A stretch of 64,000 nucleotides of DNA from Acidimicrobiia bacterium (GCA_022826705.1 JAJDUJ010000010.1:62001-126000), one strand, 5' to 3'. Counted from the first letter of the stretch, positions 15,241 to 23,034 are shown. A program made the numbers and translations. The notes: a model not told the origin generated them from the sequence alone.

Positions 15241-16364
15241 GAAGTGACTCCCTTGTAAGCGTCCAGCACGAGTCCGTGGAAATGGTGCACGGCGTGTTCA
15301 GACAGCCCCGACCCGCTCGGGTCGTACACAATGCGGCCCTGCTGGAACGCCGGAGTGGACATACCCCGCTGCACGCTTTCCACCAAGTTGATGTCTTCCA
15401 CCTGGAGCACCTCATCGAGGTAGCGGATCGACTCCAATTCCGCCTCGTTGGGCTCGGCGGTCTCCAAGAAGAAGTCGTAGGTCTCATAAGTGAGGTCGGG
15501 ACCAGCGGGGATGACCTTCAACACGATGAAGTTGCCTCGCCCGGGGTACCGCATCATGCAGGTATTGGGCCACAGCCACCACACCGCGTGGTCGGTCACC
15601 GTGGCCTTGCTCACGTCGTAGGCGGTGTTGGCGTTCTTGCCGGCCTCAGCCATGTGGCTGGAGTAGATGCCGTGGGTGGTCACCACATAGGTGTCCATGT
15701 CCACCAGCGACACGAAGTCCTTGTGGGCGATGTGGCAGTGGTAGCACTCCAAGAAGTTGTCCACCACGTTCTTCCAATTGCTGTTGATCCTGTAGGAGAG
15801 GCGATGCGCGTGAGTGAGCTGCTCGACATCCGGGGCCCAGTGGGCGATCTCGGCCCCCAGGTCGCCCGACTGCTCCTGAAGGGGAGCGGCCTCGGGGTCG
15901 AGGTTGACGTATACGAACCCGCCGAACTCGGTGATCTGCACCGGGTCGAGGCAGATCTGATCGGTGTCGAAGTCGACGAGGTGATTGGTGTGGCGAGCGG
16001 CTTGAAGCTGACCCGACAGGTCATAAGACCAGCCGTGATAGGGACAGACCAGGTTCTTCAGCTGGCCTTCGCCCTCAACAAGCTCGTGGGCCCGGTGCTG
16101 GCACACGTTGTAGAACGCCCGTAGCTCCCCATCGAGGCCGCGGATGGCGAAAATCGGCTGCCCGGCGATGGCTTCAGCCACAAAACTGCCTTGGTGGCGG
16201 AGCTTCTCGCCGTGACAGATCCACTGCCAGGTCCGACTGATGATTGCCGATTGGTCTGCGTCGAACCACCGCTTCTTGGTGTAGGCATCGGAGTGCAGTG
16301 AGAGCGAAACGCCGGGGTCGGGGTGCCAACCCTGTCCGATATCGACAGCAGACTCTCCGCTCAT
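15237..16364 (-). CDS. Rieske non-heme iron oxygenase, alpha subunit type
   Basis: This 375-residue protein has an N-terminal Rieske domain with CQHRAHEL and CPYHGWSYD (C-x-H...C-x2-H) and a C-terminal START-like catalytic domain with the mononuclear iron ligands in DNFLECYHCHIAH. Such oxygenases hydroxylate or demethylate aromatic, terpenoid or quaternary-amine substrates using electrons from a reductase. No beta subunit, ferredoxin or reductase gene is adjacent; the SUF-operon Rieske protein and the flavin reductase in this window are possible but unproven partners. It is the first gene of an operon with an SDR and a TetR regulator. Confidence 0.92.
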   Translation of the reverse strand: MSGESAVDIGQGWHPDPGVSLSLHSDAYTKKRWFDADQSAIISRTWQWICHGEKLRHQGSFVAEAIAGQPIFAIRGLDGELRAFYNVCQHRAHELVEGEGQLKNLVCPYHGWSYDLSGQLQAARHTNHLVDFDTDQICLDPVQITEFGGFVYVNLDPEAAPLQEQSGDLGAEIAHWAPDVEQLTHAHRLSYRINSNWKNVVDNFLECYHCHIAHKDFVSLVDMDTYVVTTHGIYSSHMAEAGKNANTAYDVSKATVTDHAVWWLWPNTCMMRYPGRGNFIVLKVIPAGPDLTYETYDFFLETAEPNEAELESIRYLDEVLQVEDINLVESVQRGMSTPAFQQGRIVYDPSGSGLSEHAVHHFHGLVLDAYKGVTS

Positions 16365-16373
16365 TGCCCAAGT

Positions 16374-16409
16374 CCGTGTATTGGGCCGTGTATTGGGCCG
16401 TGATTTGGA
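16374..16409. repeat. 12-bp tandem repeat in the oxygenase 5' leader
   Basis: CCGTGTATTGGG occurs exactly at 16374-16385 and 16386-16397, followed by a degenerate copy (CCGTGATTTGGA) at 16398-16409. The array sits between the predicted promoter and the ATG of the Rieske oxygenase. A wider inverted pair, TTGGAAT (16405-16411) and ATTCCAA (16429-16435), overlaps its end. Confidence 0.75.
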
Positions 16410-16433
16410 ATGCGTTTCCGCAGCACTGATTCC

Positions 16434-16461
16434 AATCTAGCAGCATTGAACGACCGTTCAA
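16434..16461 (-). promoter_or_regulatory. Promoter with overlapping TetR-type palindromic operator
   Basis: On the minus strand TTGAAC (16461-16456) and TAGATT (16439-16434) are separated by 16 bases, a plausible sigma-70-type promoter. The -35 box lies inside the perfect palindrome TTGAACG-AC-CGTTCAA (16446-16461). It is 82 bases upstream of the Rieske oxygenase start and is the natural target for the TetR regulator encoded at the end of that operon. Confidence 0.65.
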
Positions 16462-16481
16462 GATGTGACGGTCTGGCCGGA

Positions 16482-16952
16482 TCAGGAGTTGGCTTGGGCC
16501 TCTTCGACAGCTTGGGTGAGGGTGTGCCACGAGAGGGTGGCGCACTTGATGCGGACCGGGAACTTGACCACGCCTTTGAGGGCTTCCAAGTCGCCGAGTT
16601 TGACGTCGGCGCTGTTGCCGTTGGTGGGGGCGGGGTTGTCGGGGTCGGGCTCGATCGACATCATCGATCTGAAGGCATGGTTGAACTGTTGCAGCTCCTC
16701 GACAGTGCGGCCCTTGACGGCGGCCGACATCATCGACGAGGAGGCCTGACTGATCGAGCAGCCTTGGCCGCCGAACTTGATGTCTTCGATCACCCCGTCG
16801 GCCACTTGCACATAGATGATCACCTCATCACCGCACAGGGGGTTGAAGCCCTCGGCCCGGACGGCAGGCGGAGTGTCCAGCTCTCCCCGATTGCGGGGAT
16901 TGCGGTAGTGGTCGAGGATGATCTCGCGGTAGAGATCTTCAAGGTCAGGCAT
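16482..16952 (-). CDS. sufU: SufU-type sulfur-transfer protein
   Basis: SufU accepts persulfide sulfur from SufS in Gram-positive and actinobacterial SUF systems. The 156-residue protein has LYREIILDHYRNPRNRG at the N-terminus, then the zinc/sulfur-binding Cys and Asp in NPLCGD, the GGQGCSISQASSS segment, and the third Cys in RIKCATLSW. The 18-21-residue insertion between the second and third Cys region (DPDNPAPTNGNSADVKLG) typical of SufU relative to IscU is present. It follows sufS by 64 bases on the same strand. Confidence 0.95.
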   Translation of the reverse strand: MPDLEDLYREIILDHYRNPRNRGELDTPPAVRAEGFNPLCGDEVIIYVQVADGVIEDIKFGGQGCSISQASSSMMSAAVKGRTVEELQQFNHAFRSMMSIEPDPDNPAPTNGNSADVKLGDLEALKGVVKFPVRIKCATLSWHTLTQAVEEAQANS

Positions 16953-17016
16953 GGCGACGGTTCAACAGTCTACGGGCGAGGACTCAGCGATATGCAGTCT
17001 TTCTTCATTCAATACT

Positions 17017-18249
17017 TCACTCAATAAAGAAGACGTCAGCTTCGCCAAGCGCATCAGCCAGGGCATCGACGTCGGACTCATCGTTGTACACATACATCGA
17101 GGCCCGACTGGTGGCGGCGCAGCCCAACACCCGCATCAGCGGCTTGGCGCAGTGGTGGCCAGCCCGCACGCACACCCCGGATCGGTCCAGCACCTGGGCC
17201 ACATCATGGGGATGGATCCCCTTGTACTCGAACGACAGCACTCCGCCCCGCTCCGCCGGCTCGGTCGGCCCGTGGATGGTGATGTCGTCGCCGTAGCGCT
17301 GATTCAGGGTCCGCAGGGCATAGCCGGTTAGGGCCACCTCGTGCTCCCGCACCTGCTCCATCCCCAGACCGGTGAGATAGTCCACCGCGGCTCCCAGTCC
17401 AACTGCTTCGGCGATGGGCGGGGTGCCGGCCTCGAACTTCCACGGGACCGCGGCGGTGCTGAACCCCTCCTTGGTCACGTTGAGGATCATCTCGCCCCCG
17501 CCCAGGAACGGCGGCATGGCCTCGAGCAGCTCGGGCTTGGCCCACAGCACCCCGATTCCCGTGGGGCCGCACATCTTGTGGCCGGTGAAGGCCACAAAGT
17601 CGGCCCCCATCTCTTTCACGTCGGTGGGCAGGTGGGGGGTGTACTGGCTGGCGTCCACCATCATCAGCGCGCCGGCATCGTGGGCGGCGTCGGCCAATTG
17701 CCGGATGGGATTGATGGTGCCCAGCACGTTGGACACCGCGGCCACACTCAGCAGCCGAGCACCGTCGAGCAAACGGTCGAGATCGGTCAGATCCAGGTGG
17801 CCATCGCTGCGGATGGGGATCCAGCGCAGTTCGATGCCCTGCTCGGCGGCCAGCATGTGCCAGGGGACGATGTTCGCGTGGTGCTCCAATTCGGTGATCA
17901 CCACCGGGTCGCCCGGCCCCAGATTGGCCCGGCCCCAGGTTCGGGCCACCAGGTTGATGGCCTCGGTCGCGTTCTTGGCGAAGACGATCTCAGAGTCCTG
18001 GTCGGCTCCGATGAAGTTGGCGACCTTCCTCCGAGCCTCTTCCAAAGCCTCGGTAGCCTCCACCGCCAGCTGGTACGACCCTCGATGGACGTTGGAGTTG
18101 AAGCGCTCGTAGTAGTCGGTGACTGCGTCGATCACCGGCCTGGGCTTGTGGGAGGTGGCGGCCGAGTCGAGATATACCAGGCGACGGCCATGCACCTCTC
18201 GGCACATGATCGGAAAATCGGCGCGAACAGCAGCAGTATCTAGCGCCAT
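17017..18249 (-). CDS. sufS: Cysteine desulfurase SufS (group II)
   Basis: SufS removes sulfur from cysteine with PLP and hands it to SufU. The 410-residue protein shows YLDSAATSHKP at the N-terminus, the PLP-binding Lys in AFTGHKMCGPTG, ASQYTPH, and the active-site Cys at about residue 367 in RAGHHCAKPLMR, the short-loop form of group II enzymes. The ATG overlaps the sufC2 stop by 10 bases. It belongs to minus-strand SUF operon 2, 6 kb away from sufB and sufD, which is an unusual split. Confidence 0.96.
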   Translation of the reverse strand: MALDTAAVRADFPIMCREVHGRRLVYLDSAATSHKPRPVIDAVTDYYERFNSNVHRGSYQLAVEATEALEEARRKVANFIGADQDSEIVFAKNATEAINLVARTWGRANLGPGDPVVITELEHHANIVPWHMLAAEQGIELRWIPIRSDGHLDLTDLDRLLDGARLLSVAAVSNVLGTINPIRQLADAAHDAGALMMVDASQYTPHLPTDVKEMGADFVAFTGHKMCGPTGIGVLWAKPELLEAMPPFLGGGEMILNVTKEGFSTAAVPWKFEAGTPPIAEAVGLGAAVDYLTGLGMEQVREHEVALTGYALRTLNQRYGDDITIHGPTEPAERGGVLSFEYKGIHPHDVAQVLDRSGVCVRAGHHCAKPLMRVLGCAATSRASMYVYNDESDVDALADALGEADVFFIE

Positions 18250-18998
18250 GCCTCGTACCCTTCGGCGTCGAGCTGCGCGGCAAGTTCGAATCCGCCGCTG
18301 GCCGCGATCTTCCCGTTCATCAGGATGTGGACGTGGTCGGGGGCCAGATGGTCCAGCAGTCGGCGGAAGTGGGTGATGGCCAGCACTCCCATCTCGGGGC
18401 GAGAGGTCCGCACTTCCTGCACTCCGTTGGCCACGATCTTCAACGCGTCGATATCCAACCCTGAGTCGGTCTCATCCAAGATGGCCATCTCCGGCTCCAA
18501 AATGGCCAGTTGGAGCACTTCATTGCGCTTCTTCTCGCCGCCGGAGAACCCGTCGTTCAGATAGCGGTCGGCAAACGAGGGGTCCATGTCGAACCGCTCC
18601 ATCCACTCCATCACCGCCAACCGCAATTCCAGCACCGACAAGTCGATGCCCTTGCGGGCCGACAGCGCCTGGCGCAGGAAGTTCATCACCGACACGCCGG
18701 GGAACTCCTGGGGGTACTGAAAGGCCAGGAACAATCCGGCCTTGCCCCGCACATCGGCGGGCCAGTCGGTGATGTCATCGCCCTTGAAGCGGATTCGCCC
18801 CCCGGTCACCTCGTACTCGGGGCTGGCCAGCAGCGCGCTGGCCAGAGTTGACTTGCCCGAGCCGTTGGGCCCCATGAGGGCGTGTACTTCACCGGCCCCA
18901 ACGGTGAGATCGATGCCCGACAGGATCGGGATGCCGTCTTCAGCGGTAGCGACGTGCAGGTTTTCGACCTCAAACAGCGGGGCCTCGGGGGGGCTCAC
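18240..18998 (-). CDS. sufC: SufC ATPase, canonical copy
   Basis: This 252-residue SufC has every classic feature: Walker A GPNGSGKST, Q-loop AFQYPQEFPGVSVMNFLR, signature FSGGEKKRNEVLQLA, Walker B AILDETDSGLD and the switch His in AITHFRR. It is closer to textbook SufC than the copy at 9846-10652. It is co-directional with sufS (10-base overlap) and begins with GTG. Which of the two SufC proteins joins SufB and SufD, or whether both do, cannot be told from sequence. Confidence 0.95.
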   Translation of the reverse strand: MSPPEAPLFEVENLHVATAEDGIPILSGIDLTVGAGEVHALMGPNGSGKSTLASALLASPEYEVTGGRIRFKGDDITDWPADVRGKAGLFLAFQYPQEFPGVSVMNFLRQALSARKGIDLSVLELRLAVMEWMERFDMDPSFADRYLNDGFSGGEKKRNEVLQLAILEPEMAILDETDSGLDIDALKIVANGVQEVRTSRPEMGVLAITHFRRLLDHLAPDHVHILMNGKIAASGGFELAAQLDAEGYEAWR

Positions 18999-19069
18999 CA
19001 GATCAGTCTACGCCGGAGGGGGTGCTATCCCTATCACCGGAAAGCCGTGAGGCGCACCCACGAGCGGGC

Positions 19070-19678
19070 CTACCAGCCCCGGTCGATCCACTCCTGGAGA
19101 TGGGGGGCCTCGGTGCCGATGGTGGTCTGGTCGCCGTGGCCCGGCAGAACCATGGTGTCAGCCGGCAGGGGGGAGAAGATCCGCCGGTCGATGGACTTGA
19201 TGATGGTGTCAAAGTCACCACCCTCAAATCCGGTGGCCCCGGGTCCGCCCGGAAAGAGGGTGTCGCCCGAGAAAAAGATGGGCGAGCCCTCCAAGCGGAA
19301 CGACATCGACCCCGGCGTGTGACCGGGCGTGTGGACGCAGTGCAGGCGGAGCCGGCCCACTTCGATCACCGACTCGTCCTCGAGCAGGTAGTCATAGGAG
19401 TCGAGCATGGCGGCATCCTCCGCGGTCACCCCCACGTCGTAGCCGGCGTCGCGCACCGCGGGGATGGCCTGAATGTGGTCCCAGTGCCCGTGGGTCTCCA
19501 GAACGGTTCGGACCCCAAGAGCGGAGCACATCTCCAGCAGAAGATCGTGTTCGTTGGCTGCATCGATCAGCACCGCATCGCCGGTTTGGCGGCAGCGGAG
19601 GACGTAGACGTTGTTGTCCATCGGACCTACGACCACTTTATGGATCTCGGCCTGGGTGTCTTGCCAGTGCAAAGTCAT
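19070..19678 (-). CDS. MBL-fold metallo-hydrolase (glyoxalase II-like)
   Basis: This 202-residue protein has the metallo-beta-lactamase metal motif THGHWDH, further ligands in VHTPGHTPGS and FFSGDTLF, and the last His in VLPGHGDQT. This set fits the hydroxyacylglutathione-hydrolase-like / persulfide-dioxygenase-like branch of small MBL hydrolases. No rhodanese domain is present. It lies 71 bases upstream of sufC2 on the same strand, so a link with sulfur or thiol-ester metabolism is possible but only inferred. Confidence 0.88.
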   Translation of the reverse strand: MTLHWQDTQAEIHKVVVGPMDNNVYVLRCRQTGDAVLIDAANEHDLLLEMCSALGVRTVLETHGHWDHIQAIPAVRDAGYDVGVTAEDAAMLDSYDYLLEDESVIEVGRLRLHCVHTPGHTPGSMSFRLEGSPIFFSGDTLFPGGPGATGFEGGDFDTIIKSIDRRIFSPLPADTMVLPGHGDQTTIGTEAPHLQEWIDRGW

Positions 19679-19819
19679 GGCGGGCTCTTCTCGCTCTCCG
19701 ACTCAGAGAATACTGAGACTCAGGGAAAACTGGTTGGCCCCACGATTGTGCCCTATCTGTCGGGTCCATGACAGGTTCGGGCGTGGCTACATGAAGTGCG
19801 GTCTAGTAGAAACAGAGCC

Positions 19820-20935
19820 GTGAACTTTGCCTTCAGCGAGGAACAAGAAGAGCTGCGGCGCTTCGTGCGGCAGTTCTTGGAGGACAAATCCCCGGAATCG
19901 GAGGTCCGTGACCAGATGGACACCGAAAAGGGCTACGACGACGCCGTCTGGAACCAGATGGCCGAGCAGCTCGGATTGCAGGGCCTCATCATCCCCGAGG
20001 AATACGGGGGAAGCGGATTCAGCTATATCGAGCTGATTGTGGTGCTGGAGGAGATGGGCCGGGCGCTGCTGTGCGCTCCGTTCTTCTCCAGTGTGGTGCT
20101 GGCCGCCAACACCCTCATCCACAGCGGTGACGAGGAGGCCAAGAATGCGCTACTGCCCGGTATCGCGGCCGGTGAGACGGTGGCCGCGTTGGCCTTCACC
20201 GAGGAGAACGGCCGCTGGGACGAGTCGGGCATCACTGTGGAAGCGAGCGCCGACGGCGACGGCTGGCGCATCAGCGGTACCAAGATGTTCGTGATCGACG
20301 GCCACACCGCCGATCTGGTGCTGGTGGCCGCCCGCACTGCTGGCGGGGTGAGCCTGTTCTGGTGCCCCAGCGATGCTGACGGACTGACCCGCACCGCGCT
20401 GTCCACCATGGATCAGACTCGCAAGCAGGCCCGCTTGGACTTCGACAACACCCCGGTCACGCTGATCGGCGCCGAGGGCGGGGGCTGGGCCGTGCTGGAG
20501 CGGGTGCTCGACCTGGCTGCGGTGGCCCTGGCCGCTGAGCAGGTGGGCGGTGCCCAGATGTGCTTGGACATGTCGGTGCAGTACGCCAAAGACCGGGTGC
20601 AGTTCGGCCGGCCCATCGGGTCGTTCCAGGCCATCAAGCACAAGTGCGCCGACATGCTGCTGGAAGTGGAGTCGGCCAAGTCGGCCGCCTACTACGCCGG
20701 TTGGTGCGCCTCGGAACTGAACGACGAGCTTCCCTCGGTGGCCAGCTTGGCCAAGGCCTACTGCTCGGAGGCCTACTTCCACGCCTCGGCGGAGAACATC
20801 CAGATCCACGGCGGGATCGGCTTCACCTGGGAGCACCCCGCTCACCTGTACTTCAAGCGGGCCAAGTCGTCGGAGCTGCTGTTCGGCGACCCGACGTACC
20901 ACCGCGAGCTCCTGGCTCAGCGCATCGGCATCTGA
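19820..20935 (+). CDS. Acyl-CoA dehydrogenase
   Basis: This protein of about 371 residues is an FAD-dependent acyl-CoA dehydrogenase. It shows FSEEQEELRRFVRQFLED, GLIIPEEYGGSGFSYIE, AFTEENGRWD, the cofactor segment QYAKDRVQFGRPIGSFQAIKH and the C-terminal QIHGGIGFTWEHPAHLYFKRA. Substrate cannot be defined. The GTG at 19820 (MNFAFSEEQ) is chosen over an upstream in-frame ATG at 19796 because families of this type begin at this point. The region 19679-19819 is a divergent intergenic area with CTCAG repeats and no clear operator. Confidence 0.92.
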   Translation: MNFAFSEEQEELRRFVRQFLEDKSPESEVRDQMDTEKGYDDAVWNQMAEQLGLQGLIIPEEYGGSGFSYIELIVVLEEMGRALLCAPFFSSVVLAANTLIHSGDEEAKNALLPGIAAGETVAALAFTEENGRWDESGITVEASADGDGWRISGTKMFVIDGHTADLVLVAARTAGGVSLFWCPSDADGLTRTALSTMDQTRKQARLDFDNTPVTLIGAEGGGWAVLERVLDLAAVALAAEQVGGAQMCLDMSVQYAKDRVQFGRPIGSFQAIKHKCADMLLEVESAKSAAYYAGWCASELNDELPSVASLAKAYCSEAYFHASAENIQIHGGIGFTWEHPAHLYFKRAKSSELLFGDPTYHRELLAQRIGI

Positions 20936-20961
20936 CAGCTCTAATCATCATCGCCGCAGTC

Positions 20962-21402
20962 TTGGTGGTCGGGCTGGCCGCCTACGCGGTGATGCGGGCG
21001 TCGTCTCGTCTGGCCCATACCCGGGCCCGGGCCGTGTACGACCTGTACGAAGCAGTGGAGTTCGTAGCTGAGCGTCTGCCCGACGAACTGTCGGCCAAAT
21101 TGAGCTACGACGATGTGGAGGCGGTGCTGCTTTGGCGGCTGGATCACCTGCGACTCCAGGGCTCTGCCACCTACGGCCGGGGTGATGTGACCGCGGCCGA
21201 AGCAGAGGGCCGGAACGAAGAGGTGGTGACCAGCGACGACGACTCGGTGGACTATGTGCTGGCCAAGGCCACTGAGTCGGGCCGCGACGTCGACGCCCTC
21301 GACGTGGTGGTGGTGCTCGACTTGGAGAGCCAATACCTCGAAGCCATCGGTGCGCTGGGCCCTCCAGCCGAAGAATCCGATCAACAAGGCGGTACGGTTT
21401 AG
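20962..21402 (+). CDS. Membrane-anchored hypothetical protein
   Basis: This gene follows the acyl-CoA dehydrogenase closely and encodes about 146 residues. The N-terminus is hydrophobic (VVGLAAYAVMRASSR after IIIAAVL), a single membrane anchor, followed by a cytosolic domain with YDLYEAVEFVAERLPDELSAKLSYDDVEAVLLWRLDHL and an acidic C-terminal half ending LESQYLEAIGALG. No ATG is available before the anchor: TTG 20962 or GTG 20965 are possible, and a rare CTG at 20932 would give a fuller membrane segment. I do not recognise the family; the spacing of conserved-looking helices suggests a real gene. Confidence 0.65.
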   Translation: MVVGLAAYAVMRASSRLAHTRARAVYDLYEAVEFVAERLPDELSAKLSYDDVEAVLLWRLDHLRLQGSATYGRGDVTAAEAEGRNEEVVTSDDDSVDYVLAKATESGRDVDALDVVVVLDLESQYLEAIGALGPPAEESDQQGGTV

Positions 21403-21404
21403 AG

Positions 21405-21596
21405 ATGGACAGGCCGCGGTCGTTGGAGGGCTTCCGGTACGTGGGCGACAAGCGGTCCCAGCTGGTGTACGACTTGGACGAGATCAACGACGAGTCGGTC
21501 ATCGAGGAGCTGGTGGCATCGGAGCAGTTCTTGGTGTTCGGACCCGACACCCTGGCCGAGGCCCGCAACCGCGGCTATCGGCCCCGAGTGGTGTGA
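21405..21596 (+). CDS. Small conserved-looking protein (63 aa)
   Basis: The 63-residue product reads MDRPRSLEGFRYVGDKRSQL...DLDEINDESVIEELVASEQFLVFGPDTLAEARNRGYRPR in part. It starts with ATG 2 bases after the stop of the preceding gene, so it is probably translated from the same message. The mix of charged and hydrophobic residues and the tight spacing argue for a real gene; function unknown. Confidence 0.6.
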   Translation: MDRPRSLEGFRYVGDKRSQLVYDLDEINDESVIEELVASEQFLVFGPDTLAEARNRGYRPRVV

Positions 21597-21657
21597 GCCG
21601 CTGGAAGTTGCCCAACTGGCCCGCACCGCGGGAGCAATTGACCGGGATCGTGATGGT

Positions 21658-22416
21658 GTGACGCACTGGCAGACCACCGGCGGACTGAAGCTTGCCGGGC
21701 ATTTGGCCGTGCCGGAGAACCGGCGAATGAGGGCGCTGCCCGGCGTGGTGCTGTGTCCCGGGTTCCCATCAAAGGCCAATGGGGGTTCGAGGGCGGCGGA
21801 GCGGATCTATCCCTTGGCTGAGCGGATCGCCCAGAACATGGAGTGGGCCGCGCTGGTGCTCAACTACCGGGGGTGCGGCGACAGCGAGGGTGATTTCTCG
21901 CTGGACGGATGGACCGACGACATCCGCAGCGCCATCGACTATCTGAACGGGCTCGAGCAGGTGGAAGGGGTATGGCTGGCCGGATTCGGCATCGGCGGGG
22001 CGCTGGCCGCCCACGTGGCCCAGGACGACAGCCGAGTCAGGGGAGTGGCCACCATGGGAGCACCGGTGGACTTCGCCCACTGGGGTCTCGATGCCTCTCG
22101 GGTTGTTGACTACGCCCGTTCCCTCGGAATCATCTCTGCCCCCGAATTCCCCGAGGCCATAGATTCCTGGGCCAAATCCGCCCGTTCGATCCAGGTAGAC
22201 CGCTGCGCGGCCGAGATCGCTCCTCGACCCATGCTGGTACTGCACGGCTCCAACGACCGGGAGGTGTCGCCCCTCGACGCCCGAGCCATCGCCGACGCCC
22301 ACGGCGACGCCGGCCTCCGCATAATCAGCGGCGCCGGCCACCGCCTCCACTCCGACCCCCGCTGCATCGCCATCCTCCTAGGCTGGCTCGACTCCCAAAT
22401 AACCCTCATCCCCTGA
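21658..22416 (+). CDS. Alpha/beta-hydrolase-fold protein lacking the Ser nucleophile
   Basis: This 252-residue protein has the alpha/beta hydrolase layout: PGVVLCPGFPSKANGG (oxyanion region), ALVLNYRGCGDSEGDFS, the nucleophile elbow, MLVLHGSNDREVSP with the acid, and GAGHRLHSDP with the catalytic His. The elbow is LAGFGIGGALA, so the usual G-x-S-x-G serine is Gly. Acid and His are kept. It may be a non-hydrolytic family member or use another residue. It starts with GTG 61 bases after the 63-residue protein and ends 14 bases from the convergent MazF gene. Confidence 0.82.
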   Translation: MTHWQTTGGLKLAGHLAVPENRRMRALPGVVLCPGFPSKANGGSRAAERIYPLAERIAQNMEWAALVLNYRGCGDSEGDFSLDGWTDDIRSAIDYLNGLEQVEGVWLAGFGIGGALAAHVAQDDSRVRGVATMGAPVDFAHWGLDASRVVDYARSLGIISAPEFPEAIDSWAKSARSIQVDRCAAEIAPRPMLVLHGSNDREVSPLDARAIADAHGDAGLRIISGAGHRLHSDPRCIAILLGWLDSQITLIP

Positions 22417-22430
22417 CAGCTCTCCGCTCG

Positions 22431-22787
22431 CTAGTAGTTCAGGAGCGTCTTGATCACTGTGGCCACTTGGCGGCAAAGGTCGGGCTCCAAAGTGCCCAGG
22501 CGGTGGATGAGGCGGTTGCGATTCACCGACCGGATGAGCTCGCATTGGGCGAAGCTGGTTTCAGACAGACCATTGAGATTGGTGGCTTCTAATTCGATGT
22601 GGAACGGCAAGCCGCGATGAGTGGTTGTCAGCGGCACGACGATGATGAAGGGAAACTCCACACCTGATTGGTCAGGTTGGCTGAAGATGGAAGATGGCCC
22701 GATGACGAGCGCCGGTCGAATGGATCCGGGTTCTCCAGGATGGCGTTCTCCAAAGTCAATCAGCCAAAGCTCGTCAACTGACGCCAT
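22431..22787 (-). CDS. MazF/PemK-type toxin
   Basis: This 118-residue protein is a MazF/PemK-family endoribonuclease toxin, which cuts single-stranded RNA at short motifs. The family text is visible: ELWLIDFGERHPGEPGSIRPALVIGP at the N-terminus, PFIIVVPLTTTHRGLPFHIEL, and the segment SFAQCELIRSVNRNRL. It overlaps the antitoxin reading frame by 14 bases, which couples translation of the toxin to that of the antitoxin. Confidence 0.9.
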   Translation of the reverse strand: MASVDELWLIDFGERHPGEPGSIRPALVIGPSSIFSQPDQSGVEFPFIIVVPLTTTHRGLPFHIELEATNLNGLSETSFAQCELIRSVNRNRLIHRLGTLEPDLCRQVATVIKTLLNY

Positions 22788-23010
22788 CAGCGACGTGGGT
22801 CTCTTCAGCCTCAGCCAGATATTCCTGCCAGGCTTCTGGATCGTTCTGGAGTTCGCCGAGCTGCCTCATTGCGTGGCGAGCGAACCGTTCACGCCAAAGT
22901 GCCTCAGCAGCGTCTCGAACTGTTGCCACTAGGGACGTGTCTGCGTCGCGGCTCATCTCCAGCAGTCGAGCGTGAGTGTTGGTGTCCACACGGATCGTGG
23001 TGGTGTCCAT
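22774..23010 (-). CDS. RHH-type antitoxin of the MazF-like toxin
   Basis: The 78-residue protein begins with MDTTTIRVDTNTHARLLEMS, typical of a ribbon-helix-helix DNA-binding antitoxin, followed by a helical, partly acidic C-terminal half (RQLGELQNDPEAWQEYLAEAEET) that would cover the toxin. The palindrome at 23018-23034, 7 bases upstream of the start, is the expected self-repression operator. Confidence 0.85.
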   Translation of the reverse strand: MDTTTIRVDTNTHARLLEMSRDADTSLVATVRDAAEALWRERFARHAMRQLGELQNDPEAWQEYLAEAEETHVADGVS

Positions 23011-23017
23011 GAATGAA

Positions 23018-23034
23018 GTCTACATTATGTAGAC
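23018..23034 (-). promoter_or_regulatory. Perfect palindrome, likely antitoxin operator
   Basis: GTCTACAT-T-ATGTAGAC is a perfect 8-bp inverted repeat with one central base, ending 8 bases before the antitoxin ATG. It includes an AT-rich CATAAT that could be the -10 box on the minus strand. Position and symmetry fit binding by a dimeric RHH antitoxin. Confidence 0.65.
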
